Below, piece after piece: positions 1-8,639 of a DNA stretch of 40,797 nt. The notes under the pieces are model-generated. The model was not told where the DNA came from. It saw only the letters and a program-made list of their open reading frames with translations, and searched no databases. Origin of the DNA: JAAUTS01 sp038250235 (lineage in GTDB: Bacteria; Verrucomicrobiota; Verrucomicrobiia; Methylacidiphilales; JAAUTS01); the NCBI GenBank assembly GCA_038250235.1, contig JBBSCO010000024.1, positions 1-40,797 on the forward strand, in the 5' to 3' direction. Made by a program: the position numbers and the translations under genes. The first letter of the stretch is position 1, and each line of letters begins with the position of its first letter.

Positions 1-73
1 AGCGATGAAACGCGAACGCTTTTTAAAGTCAGGAAAGGGAAGGGAATTTCTGGATAGCATATCGTGCTGAGCG

Positions 74-119
74 ATCGCCTGAGGCGATAGGTCGCAGGCC
101 AAAGGTGCGCCTGTGGCGC
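74..119. repeat. Two tandem hairpins downstream of mrpG
   Basis: Two perfect short inverted repeats lie just past the mrpG stop codon. Positions 107-119 read GCGCC-TGT-GGCGC and positions 74-88 read ATCGCC-TGA-GGCGAT. Neither is followed by a T-tract on the minus strand, so they are not textbook intrinsic terminators. They may still end or protect the 3' end of the mrp transcript. The remaining bases 1-73 hold no gene that I can support. Confidence 0.4.
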
Positions 120-131
120 ATTCAAATCCTG

Positions 132-461
132 TCACTCCGATTTTTTGTCTGAAAAATCAACGGGCTTCTCTTTCCAACGGGGCAATTTCTTTTCCCAGGC
201 AATTAGGCTGAGAAGGTGGCTTGCGATCGGGATTGTCACAAATTGGAAAGTGATAATAAGGACGATTTTGATCCCTGCCGTGTCCAGTCCCAGTTCCAGT
301 CCCAAAGCCAGCAGCATCAGAGTGATTCCTAGGGTCATGGCTTTTCCAAGGGCATGTGAACGGCAAAAGATGTCCGGGAGCCGTTGCAGACCGATTGCGG
401 CCACTAAAATCAGCAGGGATCCGCCCAGCAGAAGTGTGGCCATCAAAATATCAACGATCAT
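132..461 (-). CDS. mrpG: Mrp Na+/H+ antiporter subunit G
   Basis: Small membrane subunit (109 aa, usual family length) of the multisubunit Mrp cation/proton antiporter, which uses the proton motive force to expel Na+ at the inner membrane. Three hydrophobic segments are visible, with the typical MnhG pattern of a short N-terminal helix, a RLPDIFCRSHA loop and a C-terminal helix pair before a charged tail. A longer reading from 527 exists, but the ATG at 461 is preferred: it has a GGAAGG ribosome site about six bases upstream and matches the family N-terminus. It overlaps the end of mrpF by 11 bp and is the last gene of the operon, so translational coupling is likely. Confidence 0.9.
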   Translation of the reverse strand: MIVDILMATLLLGGSLLILVAAIGLQRLPDIFCRSHALGKAMTLGITLMLLALGLELGLDTAGIKIVLIITFQFVTIPIASHLLSLIAWEKKLPRWKEKPVDFSDKKSE

Positions 462-756
462 TGGGGCCTTCCGGAGGTTTCTCCCGATCATAATCTGAAT
501 GATAATTCTTTCCGAGATAACAGACAAAGGCGACAGTCCCGGAAAAGCCCAGCAAGGAGAAAATCAGGATCAATTCAAGGTAGTCGTCAGTTTTCCATTG
601 AATGGAAAGCAACACCATGAAGGCCACCGCACAAATGGCCACCATATCAAAGCCCATGATCCGATCCAAAACGGTGGGCCCTTTAGCCAGACGGTAAACT
701 CCGGCGAGAATGGACAGGGCAATGATGACCTGGCAGATGTGCAGAATGACGTTCAT
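451..756 (-). CDS. mrpF: Mrp Na+/H+ antiporter subunit F
   Basis: A 101-aa membrane subunit of the Mrp antiporter complex with three predicted helices. The MnhF signature is visible after helix 1 (residues about 26-37, GPTVLDRIMGFD). This segment lies near the proposed Na+ exit path at the interface with MrpA/MrpG in known complexes. The start ATG overlaps the mrpE stop in an ATGA arrangement, and the tail overlaps mrpG, so it belongs to one tightly coupled polycistronic message. The hydrophilic tail after about residue 84 (rich in D, E, K and P) is slightly longer than in many homologues. Confidence 0.93.
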   Translation of the reverse strand: MNVILHICQVIIALSILAGVYRLAKGPTVLDRIMGFDMVAICAVAFMVLLSIQWKTDDYLELILIFSLLGFSGTVAFVCYLGKNYHSDYDREKPPEGPNDR

Positions 757-1229
757 CGTGTAAATGCCAGAATGCCCCGTCGGAGCGAGTTATCAATCGA
801 AGTTCTGACCGCTGCCACATCATCCGCATCAAAGGCATGGATGAGAAGTGTTTTTCCGTCATTTACCAAATCCAGTGTGGTGGTGCCGGGGGTCAGGGTG
901 ATGGTTTGGGAGAGAAGGTATATTTCGAATGCGTCCAGACCTGCGACATCGTAGGTAATGATGTTGGGGTGGATATCGTCGTTTTTGCGGATAAGAACAG
1001 CTTTGGCGATGGTCCAATTGGCGACGGCAAATTCTTTAAAAAAGATCAGTAAAAATTTCAGCAAGGCCAGGGTGCGCCGGACGTAATCATGGCTGGACAA
1101 CATATTTGGAAAGAGGCTGAGGGCCAGAAAGCCGAACAGAAAGCCTTCCACAAATTCAGGCATTCCTCCATCCGTCAGGAAAAGCCAGAGCAATGCCAGG
1201 AAAGTATTAGACGCCAGACTTCGGGCCAT
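753..1229 (-). CDS. mrpE: Mrp Na+/H+ antiporter subunit E
   Basis: MnhE-type subunit (158 aa) needed for assembly and function of the Mrp complex. It has N-terminal hydrophobic helices and then a soluble domain with the typical motif ANWTIAKAVLI followed by SQTITLTPGTTTLDL, the MrpE hallmark. The open frame extends to 1328, but the ATG at 1229 is chosen because it overlaps the mrpD stop by one base (TGATG) and gives the family length. The extra upstream residues would lie inside mrpD in another frame and look like non-coding translation. Confidence 0.93.
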   Translation of the reverse strand: MARSLASNTFLALLWLFLTDGGMPEFVEGFLFGFLALSLFPNMLSSHDYVRRTLALLKFLLIFFKEFAVANWTIAKAVLIRKNDDIHPNIITYDVAGLDAFEIYLLSQTITLTPGTTTLDLVNDGKTLLIHAFDADDVAAVRTSIDNSLRRGILAFTR

Positions 1230-2731
1230 CACAAACCTCCTTTGCCGAGAACTTCGTAAACAGCCCGGATGTATCCGGCCTGGTCCATCGCCATGAGGGC
1301 GGCGGTGTTGGTGATACGGAAAACCCACTCAATACCCAGGCCGATGGCCAGAGAAACAAGGGCCATGGAGGAGATCAGCGCAGTAAGCGGTTTCCAGCGC
1401 GGGTCGTCCAAGCGCACTCCGCTTTCAGGTGCAGGAGCCCAGAAAGCACCAAGCCATATTTTTAACATGCTGTAGAGAGTGAGAATACCGGCAATTAATG
1501 CCGCAGCCACCAGAACATATTCTCCAGCCGCAAGACCTTCGCTGAAGATCAGGAATTTACCCCAAAATCCGCTCAAGGGAGGGATGCCTGCAAGTGAGAG
1601 CGCCTGCAGGAGGAAACAAATTCCGAGGATGGGTGTGGCCTTCCATAACCCGCCGGTCCGGTTCAGGTCATCAGTCCCGTTTAAACAGGTGATAGTCCCG
1701 CCGACCAGGAACAGTGAGGATTTTACGATGATGTTGTGAATGATGTAAAGAACACATGCGGTGAGTGCCAGCGGGGTAAACAGTCCTATGGCCAGTGCCA
1801 TGTAGCCGATCTGGCTTAGAATGTGGAAGGAGAGGAGGCCCCGCACACAATTACGGGACACGGCACCGATGACCCCGAAGACCATGGTGGCTCCACCCAT
1901 CCAGGCCAGGAGTTGGTGAAGGTAGCTGAGTTCGTGCGGCATCACGGTGGTCAACAGGCGGAGCAGGACGTAAACCCCGACTTTGGTCAGCATTCCCCCG
2001 TAAAAAGCACCCAGGGGCGTGGCAAGGATCGGGTAACTGTTGGGCAGCCAAAAATAGAGGGGGAACAATCCGGCTTTCACACAGAAAACCAGCATCAATA
2101 AGCCTGCCAGTGCCGGAAGCAGGGGATTTTCCAGGACCTGGGAGGATTGCGATGCCATATGGGCAAAGTTGAGGGATCCGAAGACGCTGTAGGCAATACC
2201 ACAAGCGATCAGGAACAGCGTGCTGCCTACCAGATTGATTGCCAGGTAGGGAAAGGCATGTTTCACATTCCGATCATCCGCTTCCAATGTGAGCAGGGAA
2301 TAGGAAGAGATGAGCATGATTTCAAATGCGACAAACAGATTGAATAAATCGCCGGTGATGAATGACAGGTTGATTCCGGTCAGAAGGAAAAAGAACAAGG
2401 GTAACCGCAACGGATGCTCCGCCTTGGGAGTGCCCTCAAAAACGGCATAGATCAGACAGGTCAGGGCGGTGAAGCCTGAGAGTGACATCATGATGGCAGC
2501 GAGAGGGTCTATTACGAGGACGATCCCCAAGGGGGCGGACCAGGCACCCAGATTCAGAACCATGCGGGTTGCATTGGCTGCGAGATCAATGGCCGTGAAG
2601 ACAGCTGCCAACGTTAAAAATCCTGTTACGACTATTCCCAGGATGCGTCTGGACTTGGAAGGTTTTCTCCAGAGAAGCAACAGTATAGCGCTGGCCATCG
2701 GCAAGACGACAAAGAGAATGGGAAGATTCAC
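1229..2731 (-). CDS. mrpD: Mrp Na+/H+ antiporter subunit D
   Basis: A 500-aa polytopic protein homologous to complex I antiporter-like subunits (NuoL/M/N family) and one of the two proton-path subunits of Mrp. Conserved charged residues in the membrane are visible: Glu137 in FNLFVAFEIML, the usual key glutamate, and Lys219 in VKAGLFPLYFWLP. About 14 helices are expected, and the hydrophobic pattern runs the whole length. The length is normal. The ATG at 2731 overlaps the end of mrpC by four bases. It works with MrpA, and together they are thought to couple proton influx to Na+ efflux. Confidence 0.96.
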   Translation of the reverse strand: MNLPILFVVLPMASAILLLLWRKPSKSRRILGIVVTGFLTLAAVFTAIDLAANATRMVLNLGAWSAPLGIVLVIDPLAAIMMSLSGFTALTCLIYAVFEGTPKAEHPLRLPLFFFLLTGINLSFITGDLFNLFVAFEIMLISSYSLLTLEADDRNVKHAFPYLAINLVGSTLFLIACGIAYSVFGSLNFAHMASQSSQVLENPLLPALAGLLMLVFCVKAGLFPLYFWLPNSYPILATPLGAFYGGMLTKVGVYVLLRLLTTVMPHELSYLHQLLAWMGGATMVFGVIGAVSRNCVRGLLSFHILSQIGYMALAIGLFTPLALTACVLYIIHNIIVKSSLFLVGGTITCLNGTDDLNRTGGLWKATPILGICFLLQALSLAGIPPLSGFWGKFLIFSEGLAAGEYVLVAAALIAGILTLYSMLKIWLGAFWAPAPESGVRLDDPRWKPLTALISSMALVSLAIGLGIEWVFRITNTAALMAMDQAGYIRAVYEVLGKGGL

Positions 2732-3087
2732 CGTTTTCCTCCATTTTCCGATTCCGTCTCTTCGCGGAAAAGCTCTGCCGCACTGGTGGTTTTTTGATCG
2801 AGGAACAGACGGTAAAGAAGAACGACCAGATAGGCAGTCACGCCAAAACTGATGACAATAGCGGTCAGGATCAGTGCCTGGGGCAGGGGATCAACAGGCA
2901 GTCCGCCTTCACGGATGATTGGGGCGTTTTTGCCGCTGGGATCGCCGGACATCGAAAGCAAAAACAGGTTTGCGGCATTGGAAAGTAGTACAAATCCGAA
3001 AAGAATCCGGACAAAACTTTTCATCAGCACCAGATAAACGGAGACGCCGAACAGAAACCCAACAAGGATGGCTGTCTCAATTTGCAT
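2728..3087 (-). CDS. mrpC: Mrp Na+/H+ antiporter subunit C
   Basis: NuoK-like subunit of the Mrp complex (119 aa, normal length) with three helices. The family pattern FGFVLLSNAANLFLLS and the DPLPQALILTAIVISFGVTA segment are present. The latter contains the conserved PQALxLTAIVI motif shared with NuoK. The frame stays open to 3147, but the ATG at 3087 has an AGGAG ribosome site eight bases upstream and fits the family N-terminus, so the earlier residues are left out. It overlaps mrpB by 11 bp. The charged tail (E, R, K) ends inside the mrpD start. Confidence 0.94.
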   Translation of the reverse strand: MQIETAILVGFLFGVSVYLVLMKSFVRILFGFVLLSNAANLFLLSMSGDPSGKNAPIIREGGLPVDPLPQALILTAIVISFGVTAYLVVLLYRLFLDQKTTSAAELFREETESENGGKR

Positions 3088-3595
3088 CGCGGTTCTCCTC
3101 TGTTTCGATGGGGGTTTCCGAAGGGCTGGCGTAATCATCGACTTCACTGTCCAAAAGTCCGCAACGCCCCGAAGTGGAGCGCGCCATGATGAAGATAACT
3201 TTCGTGGCTATTCCAACAACGACCATGAACACGCCGATATCAAAGAGCATTGGCGTACCGAAAGCCGTTTTACCCAGGTAAGGCAATTGGACGTAGGTTT
3301 GGAAATGCTCAAAGAATGGGCGCCCGAAAAAAACAGGGGCCAGCGCAGTTCCAAGTGATAGCGCCAGACCATAGGTTGCCAAACGTATGGAGTCTATCCG
3401 CATCTGAAACTCCATATTGTCGAAGCCATGGGCCAGGCCGTGCAACAACATGGCCATGGACAAAGCCAATCCACCAATGAAGCCACCACCGGGAAGATTG
3501 TGGCCGCGTAAAAGTAGATAAATAGCCAGGATCAACACCACAAAGAAGAAGAAGGGCGTGCTGGCCTTGAGGAGGAAGGAGACACTGGATTTCAC
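3077..3595 (-). CDS. mrpB: Mrp Na+/H+ antiporter subunit B
   Basis: MnhB-type membrane subunit (172 aa). Its diagnostic motif near residues 29-42, RGHNLPGGGFIGGL, is followed by three more helices. It is an accessory subunit packed against the C-terminal part of MrpA. It is longer than the usual roughly 140 aa because of an acidic hydrophilic tail (residues about 145-172), whose coding end overlaps mrpC. The start ATG overlaps the mrpA stop by four bases. Translational coupling through the operon should keep subunit ratios even. Confidence 0.95.
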   Translation of the reverse strand: MKSSVSFLLKASTPFFFFVVLILAIYLLLRGHNLPGGGFIGGLALSMAMLLHGLAHGFDNMEFQMRIDSIRLATYGLALSLGTALAPVFFGRPFFEHFQTYVQLPYLGKTAFGTPMLFDIGVFMVVVGIATKVIFIMARSTSGRCGLLDSEVDDYASPSETPIETEENRDAN

Positions 3596-6006
3596 AGGCC
3601 TTCTCCATTTTTATGTACGAGTCCTACGGATGAAGGCCGCAGAGATCTCTCAGAGGTTTGCCCACCATTCCTTTTGTAGCGCATGACCAGACCGATAGCG
3701 CCCAGAACGGCAATCAATAACACGGCAATTTCCCCCAAAGTGTCAAAGCCACGGAAGTCGACCAGGATGGTATTCACGGCATTTGTTCCCTTGGCCAGAG
3801 GCAGGGTTTGTTCGAGGAACGCATCTCCGATGTTGATTTTATTTTTGAAGTTTTGTGAAGCCAGGATGAAAAGGGTGATGCCGAACCCACTTGCGCATGC
3901 AATGGCGGCACAGATCAGTTTGCGGGGGCCGCGGAGATGGTCGTCGCGCTCGCCGGACTGGGCAGATTTGGGGAAGCGGGAAAGTAAAAGCAGAATCATG
4001 ATCAGCATGGCGGACTCGACAAGAATCTGGGTCATGGCCAGATCGGGGGCCCGGTAGAGAAGAAAGTAAAACGTGATAAGGAAGCCGGCTGCGGAAAGCG
4101 AAAGTAGTTGGGATACCCAGCTTTTCAGACAGAGAGGGCCGCAGGCAAAAACAGCGATCAGGACAGCCGTCAAGGCCCGTAAAATATCTATTTCCGGGTT
4201 GCGGGAAGCCTTTTCCAAGACTCCTGCCGCAAGCGGCTGCAGGAACCAGCCAACAATCAGAATAAAAAATCCCAGGATAATGGGGAGGTAGTCCATCGGG
4301 CGGTCAGAACCCAGGGCGGCCGTCAGCTTCTTGGCTCCTTTGTTGAAGGCGAGTATAAGATATTCGAAGCCAAGATCAAAGCGGAACCAGAGCGGAATAC
4401 TCAATCTCCAGCCAAGTTTCTCCGCTGCAAAATAAATGCCTGCGCCGGCCAGAACGACTAACAGGCTGATTCCCAGTTCGGCAGTGAATCCGTGCCAGAT
4501 ATGCAGATTATCGATGACGCCGTAATGGACTCCCTTGACCAGAAGTGCGTTTAATGGAGCCTCCAACAAGAAAGGAACACAACCGGTGATGACTATCAGG
4601 GCCGCCAGCAGGCAGGGGGCAAGCAGAATGGCAGTTGACGGTGCGTGCCAGCGATGGCCCAACTCGCTGGGGCGTTTGCCCGTGAAAAGATGAAAAAAGA
4701 GTCGTGCCGAAAAGGCGACCTTGATGGCGGAAGCCAGAAGAATAAAGGACAGGAGGATAGGTGCATAGGGGATCTGGGCGTCCCAGATTCGAAGAAGATC
4801 AGCCATCACCAGTTCTTTGCTGATGAAGCCGAGGGTTCCGGGAATTCCTGCCATGGAAGCAGCGGCGATCAGGCAAGCGATGGCGAGTGCCCGGTTTCCC
4901 TGCCAAAGGCCTCCCAGGCGTCGTATATCGCGGATGTGGCAGGAGTGGTCAATGATGCCGACAATCATGAACAGGCAGGCCTTGTAGCAGGCGTGACTGG
5001 CAATGTGCAGAAAGTCAAGGCGCACACCGATGACAGAGCCGATTCCGTAAAGTCCCATCAGGAAACCCAGTTGACTCACGGTTGAGTAAGCCAGGATGGC
5101 TTTGAGATCATGGGAGCAGAGAGCCAACACCGCGCAGAGCAGCATGGTGCCGAAGCAGATGAAGGTAAGAATCGGTAGCCAGAGTTCTGCCTGGTTGAGT
5201 GCGGGGAACATTCTGGCACAGAGAAAAATGCCGAGTTTTACCATGGTGGCCGAGTGGAGGTAGGCACTCACCGGAGTGGGGGCTGCCATGGCATTGGGCA
5301 ACCAGAAGTGGAACGGGAATTGGGCAGATTTTCCCAGGGCACCCAATAGAATCAAAATCATTGCGGCATTGAGGTAGGCCGGTGAGATAAGCGTGGTTGG
5401 AATTTTATCAAGGAGCTGATCGATCTGCCAGGTGCCGCCTGCCTGCCCCAAAAGGATAAAGCCCACCAACATGAAGAGGCCTGTGAGTCCCGTTATCAAA
5501 AGGGCCATACGGGCACCATGTCGGGATTCCTTTTTCTCGTTGGAAAAACCGATCAGTAGGAAAGACGCAATGCCGGTCAGTTCCCAGAAAACGAATAGGG
5601 AAATCAGATTGTTGGAAAAAACGGTCCCAAGCATCGCCGCCATGAACAAGGCCAGGCAGCCATAGAATCTTCCGACGCGCACTTCCTGCCCGGCACCTTC
5701 AAAATAAGCCCGGGCATAATGAAAAATCAGTGTGCCGATCCCTGTAATAATCAGGCCAAAAAAAAGTGAAAGTCCGTCGACGAGAAAGGACAGGTTGATA
5801 GAAAGGGATGGCACCCAGGAGGCTTCCAGAATGACCCGTGATGTACCGGCGGTTTGAAAGGCCAGCCAGGCGATCAGACAAAAACAGGTGAAGGGAAGCA
5901 GAGGCAGAAGCCAGCCGGCTTTTTTGCGCCACGCTGAATCGCCGAACGGCAGCACGAAGGCTGCAACCAGCGGCAAAAAAATGGTAATAATCAGAGCGGT
6001 CAGCAT
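3592..6006 (-). CDS. mrpA: Mrp Na+/H+ antiporter subunit A
   Basis: Largest subunit (804 aa, full length) and first gene of the operon. The N-terminal two thirds is NuoL-like. WELTG at residues 141-145 holds the conserved Glu142, GKSAQFPFHFWLP follows (Lys226), and TPVSAYLHSATMVK spans 244-257 with His251 and Lys257 of the proton path. The C-terminal third carries the extra helices typical of MrpA, with the YRAPDLAMTQILVES and TILVDFRGFDTLGE motifs of the NuoJ/MnhB-like module. No Shine-Dalgarno sequence is evident before the ATG. It is divergent from another Na+/H+ antiporter gene across 127 bp. Confidence 0.97.
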   Translation of the reverse strand: MLTALIITIFLPLVAAFVLPFGDSAWRKKAGWLLPLLPFTCFCLIAWLAFQTAGTSRVILEASWVPSLSINLSFLVDGLSLFFGLIITGIGTLIFHYARAYFEGAGQEVRVGRFYGCLALFMAAMLGTVFSNNLISLFVFWELTGIASFLLIGFSNEKKESRHGARMALLITGLTGLFMLVGFILLGQAGGTWQIDQLLDKIPTTLISPAYLNAAMILILLGALGKSAQFPFHFWLPNAMAAPTPVSAYLHSATMVKLGIFLCARMFPALNQAELWLPILTFICFGTMLLCAVLALCSHDLKAILAYSTVSQLGFLMGLYGIGSVIGVRLDFLHIASHACYKACLFMIVGIIDHSCHIRDIRRLGGLWQGNRALAIACLIAAASMAGIPGTLGFISKELVMADLLRIWDAQIPYAPILLSFILLASAIKVAFSARLFFHLFTGKRPSELGHRWHAPSTAILLAPCLLAALIVITGCVPFLLEAPLNALLVKGVHYGVIDNLHIWHGFTAELGISLLVVLAGAGIYFAAEKLGWRLSIPLWFRFDLGFEYLILAFNKGAKKLTAALGSDRPMDYLPIILGFFILIVGWFLQPLAAGVLEKASRNPEIDILRALTAVLIAVFACGPLCLKSWVSQLLSLSAAGFLITFYFLLYRAPDLAMTQILVESAMLIMILLLLSRFPKSAQSGERDDHLRGPRKLICAAIACASGFGITLFILASQNFKNKINIGDAFLEQTLPLAKGTNAVNTILVDFRGFDTLGEIAVLLIAVLGAIGLVMRYKRNGGQTSERSLRPSSVGLVHKNGEGL

Positions 6007-6133
6007 GAAACGTTCACTTTTTTAAAAAGACTGCACAACTAAAGCCAATAGCTCCGGGATTGCAAGTCATGTCGGACAGAATTTTCTGGCCAAGCGAAAG
6101 CGCAAGCGCATCGTTTTTGCGGAAGATCCAGCT
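6007..6133. promoter_or_regulatory. Shared divergent promoter region of two antiporter loci
   Basis: These 127 bp separate the start codons of mrpA (minus) and the NhaD-type antiporter (plus), so promoters for both must lie here or inside the coding starts. I see only a weak sigma-70-like pair for the mrp side (TTGGCT, 17 bp, TTAAAA-like) and no convincing operator. A short repeated element, gcgaaagcgcaagcgca, lies near 6095-6111. The placement is certain, but the individual boxes are not. Confidence 0.4.
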
Positions 6134-7453
6134 ATGAATACCTTTCAGCCACCGCTACTGCTTCTCGTGCTGAATGGAAACAGCGGGCCGAGTGTCTGGA
6201 TGATCCTGCCCTTTGGAATTCTTCTGGCTGCTATCGCCCTGATGCCATTCATCAATAAACATTGGTGGGAGCATCATTACCATCATGTCTCAGCAGTCCT
6301 GGGGGCTTTGGTGCTTTTTTACTATGTGCTGGGGCTTCATGCGGGAGAGCGGATGATCCATGTCGGGTATGAGTACTTGAGTTTCATTACCCTGATCGGC
6401 TCCCTTTTTGTCGTGGCGGGTGGTGTGCATATACGTTTTCGAGGTGAATCCACACCCTGGCAGAACGCGGCATTCCTCACGGCGGCGGCTGTGCTTTCCA
6501 ATGTCATTGGAACGACAGGGGCCTCCATGCTGTTGATCCGCCCATGGATCCGGATGAACAAATACCGGATCAGTGCCTTTCACATCGTTTTCTTCATTTT
6601 CATTGTTAGCAATGTCGGCGGAGCGCTCACGCCCATAGGAGATCCTCCTCTGTTTTTGGGTTATCTGAAAGGTGTTCCCTTTTGGTGGGAACTGCAAAAT
6701 TTATGGCAGCCATGGCTCCTGACCATCGTCCTTCTGGTGACTGTTTTCTATGCTTTTGACCGGCGGAGTTATATGAAAGCCCCGGAAAAAATCCGGGCCC
6801 AGGCCGGCGAGGAAGATTCCTGGAAGTTCCTTGGCATGCATAATCTGATTTTCCTGGCTGTCATTCTGGGGTCTGTGTTTCTGGCTTCTCCCTGGCGCGA
6901 AATTATCATGGTCGCGGCAGCGGCAGGCTCCTATTTTACCACAGCGGCACAGGTGCACGGAGCCAATGAATTCAACTTCGCTCCGATCAAGGAAGTTGCC
7001 TGGTTGTTTCTCGGAATTTTTGCCACAATGGTTCCGGCTTTAGATTATCTGGCACTGCACGCACGGGACTTGGGAGTGGACACGGCACTGAAATTTTATT
7101 TTCTCACAGGTTCTTTGTCCGGAGTCCTTGATAACGCACCCACTTACCTGACGTTCCTTACCGCCTCAATCAGTCAGCACACGGCGGTGGACGGTCACAC
7201 ACTCTCCCTGGACAATCTCCGGGACTTGGAAGCCTATACGAAACTGCACGGAACCGAGTTGATGGCGATTTCTCTCGGGGCGGTTTTCTTCGGTGCCATG
7301 ACCTATATCGGGAACGGTCCGAATTTCATGGTGAAATCAATTGCCGACCAGTCCAAGGTTCATACCCCGGGTTTCTTTGCCTACCTCATCAAATATTCTT
7401 TACCAATTCTTCTACCTATACTGGCGCTGGTGGGTTGGATTTATTTCAGATGA
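6134..7453 (+). CDS. NhaD/CitMHS-type sodium:proton antiporter
   Basis: A 439-aa polytopic membrane protein of the ion transporter superfamily that includes ArsB, NhaD and citrate carriers. It most resembles proteins annotated as sodium:proton antiporters of the CitMHS_2 type. Two halves each carry the family's re-entrant signature: NVIGTTGAS and NVGGALTPIGDPPLFLGYLKG in the first, LDNAPTYLTF and IGNGPNFMVK in the second. These Asn/Gly/Pro-rich loops bind ions in the superfamily. About 11-12 helices are expected. The ATG at 6134 has GGAAG nine bases upstream. Its divergent pairing with mrp supports a role in Na+ export or pH control. The substrate (Na+ versus a carboxylate) is inferred. Confidence 0.85.
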   Translation: MNTFQPPLLLLVLNGNSGPSVWMILPFGILLAAIALMPFINKHWWEHHYHHVSAVLGALVLFYYVLGLHAGERMIHVGYEYLSFITLIGSLFVVAGGVHIRFRGESTPWQNAAFLTAAAVLSNVIGTTGASMLLIRPWIRMNKYRISAFHIVFFIFIVSNVGGALTPIGDPPLFLGYLKGVPFWWELQNLWQPWLLTIVLLVTVFYAFDRRSYMKAPEKIRAQAGEEDSWKFLGMHNLIFLAVILGSVFLASPWREIIMVAAAAGSYFTTAAQVHGANEFNFAPIKEVAWLFLGIFATMVPALDYLALHARDLGVDTALKFYFLTGSLSGVLDNAPTYLTFLTASISQHTAVDGHTLSLDNLRDLEAYTKLHGTELMAISLGAVFFGAMTYIGNGPNFMVKSIADQSKVHTPGFFAYLIKYSLPILLPILALVGWIYFR

Positions 7454-7479
7454 GGCAGGGCAGAGCGACAGGCTCAGTT

Positions 7480-8148
7480 TCAACGTGATCTGTTCCAGTC
7501 TTCGCTGCTGTAACGCGTGCTTTCAAGTTTCGAAGCCAGGCTTGATTCCCCAGTAGTCAACTCACTCCCACCCTCTCTACCCAGTTCACCCAGCAGCGGC
7601 GTCATGAAATGCAGCATGCTTTTCCGTAAAGAGTCATAATCGAAGTTTTTGACCAGCACGCTTCCCTGGTGGAGACAGCCTTCCCGGGTGCGGCGTTGGG
7701 CGGCACCGGCCAGCTTGGAATTTCCGGCGACCACGTCGTATTTGACCGGTTTCTGGAAACAGGCCTTGCTTTGGGCTACGAGGCAGCATGGAGCCAATTC
7801 TGCTTCGAATCCCTGTTGCTTCAAGGCCTGTGTCACCGCCTCATGAATGGCCTGATAACTGCCACTGGTTCCCTGTAGGGCCAGGGGATGATCCCGCGGC
7901 ACAATGATCGAGTAAGTAAAATCGGCCCGGTGATCCACCAATCCTCCGCCCGTGTACCGGCGCACAAAAGGCCGGCCCGGAGGGACATCGGCGTATTGGT
8001 CGAAGTAGCCGATGGAGATGGCGTCGGGTTCCGACCAGCGATAAAAACGTAAGACCGGAGCGGAGACCTGGCGGAGCAGGGCCTCATCGATTGCCATATT
8101 GAGAAAACGGTCTTGCGCCGGGTGGATCAGTAGTCGAAAGGATGACAC
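7480..8148 (-). CDS. Lipoate-protein ligase A family protein
   Basis: A 222-aa member of the biotin/lipoate A/B ligase fold, which transfers lipoyl (or octanoyl) groups to the lipoyl domains of 2-oxoacid dehydrogenases and GcvH. Visible motifs are RRYTGGGLVDH (residues about 63-73), the conserved lysine motif GNSKLAGAAQRR (about 142-153) and HQGSVLV (about 160-166). The protein is shorter than E. coli LplA and lacks its C-terminal accessory domain, like the LipM/LipL-type octanoyl or lipoyl transferases. The exact reaction therefore stays open. The start is a GTG at 8148 with no clear ribosome site. The gene converges on the antiporter with a 26-bp gap. Confidence 0.85.
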   Translation of the reverse strand: MSSFRLLIHPAQDRFLNMAIDEALLRQVSAPVLRFYRWSEPDAISIGYFDQYADVPPGRPFVRRYTGGGLVDHRADFTYSIIVPRDHPLALQGTSGSYQAIHEAVTQALKQQGFEAELAPCCLVAQSKACFQKPVKYDVVAGNSKLAGAAQRRTREGCLHQGSVLVKNFDYDSLRKSMLHFMTPLLGELGREGGSELTTGESSLASKLESTRYSSEDWNRSR

Positions 8149-8275
8149 AGAAAGAATTTAGCGGGAGATCCGGGGGAAGCGAAGATTTTTTCATACCAGC
8201 GGGCTCCACCGGCGGCTGTACTACCTCATCACCAATTCAGTTGCGGAAGTTCAATGGGGAATCTAAATTGTCAAA

Positions 8276-8605
8276 ATGATATTTCGTGCCTTTCCTATCT
8301 TTCTTTCCATGTTATGTTTCCTGCTGGTAGGTTGTGCCGGAATGGGTGGCAGCAGTGACTTGGCCTATAATTTTTACGTTAAAAACGACACTCCACTTTT
8401 TGAACAGGGACCCAATCAGACGACACCCAAGGAAATGACTTTGCGCCGTGGAACGAGGGTGCGGGTCATAGAGGGAGCAGGCAGCGGCTATGTGCTGGTG
8501 GAGACTGTTCGCGGTAAACGTGGTTTTGTCAGTGGATCGGATGTCCAGTTTGATGAGGGAAAGCTGGAAGGGCCCAAGGATAAAATGTGGCAGAACCAGT
8601 ATTGA
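8276..8605 (+). CDS. Small lipoprotein with SH3-like domain
   Basis: A 109-aa predicted lipoprotein. The signal peptide has a hydrophobic core at residues 7-17 and ends in the lipobox LLVGC, with the lipidated Cys at position 20. The mature part resembles a bacterial SH3 (SH3b) fold: short strands around TPLFEQGPNQTT, LRRGTRVRVIEG and YVLVETVRGKRGFVSGSDV. Such domains often bind peptidoglycan or protein partners in the periplasm. It lies 34 bp before the SPFH gene on the same strand and may share its message. No enzymatic residues are seen, and the specific function is unknown. Confidence 0.75.
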   Translation: MIFRAFPIFLSMLCFLLVGCAGMGGSSDLAYNFYVKNDTPLFEQGPNQTTPKEMTLRRGTRVRVIEGAGSGYVLVETVRGKRGFVSGSDVQFDEGKLEGPKDKMWQNQY

Positions 8606-8639
8606 TTTTGATAAACAACGAAAAGAAAGACTAAAAATA

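Noticed and set aside
71..78. GCGATCGC, the HIP1 palindrome of cyanobacteria
   Set aside because: A single copy, and the gene content does not suggest a cyanobacterium. It is part of the local hairpin.
71..131. tRNA-like 3' half (a TTCAAATCC sequence near 121-129)
   Set aside because: The bases flanking the possible T-loop do not pair into a five-base T-stem, and no acceptor or anticodon arm could be found upstream.
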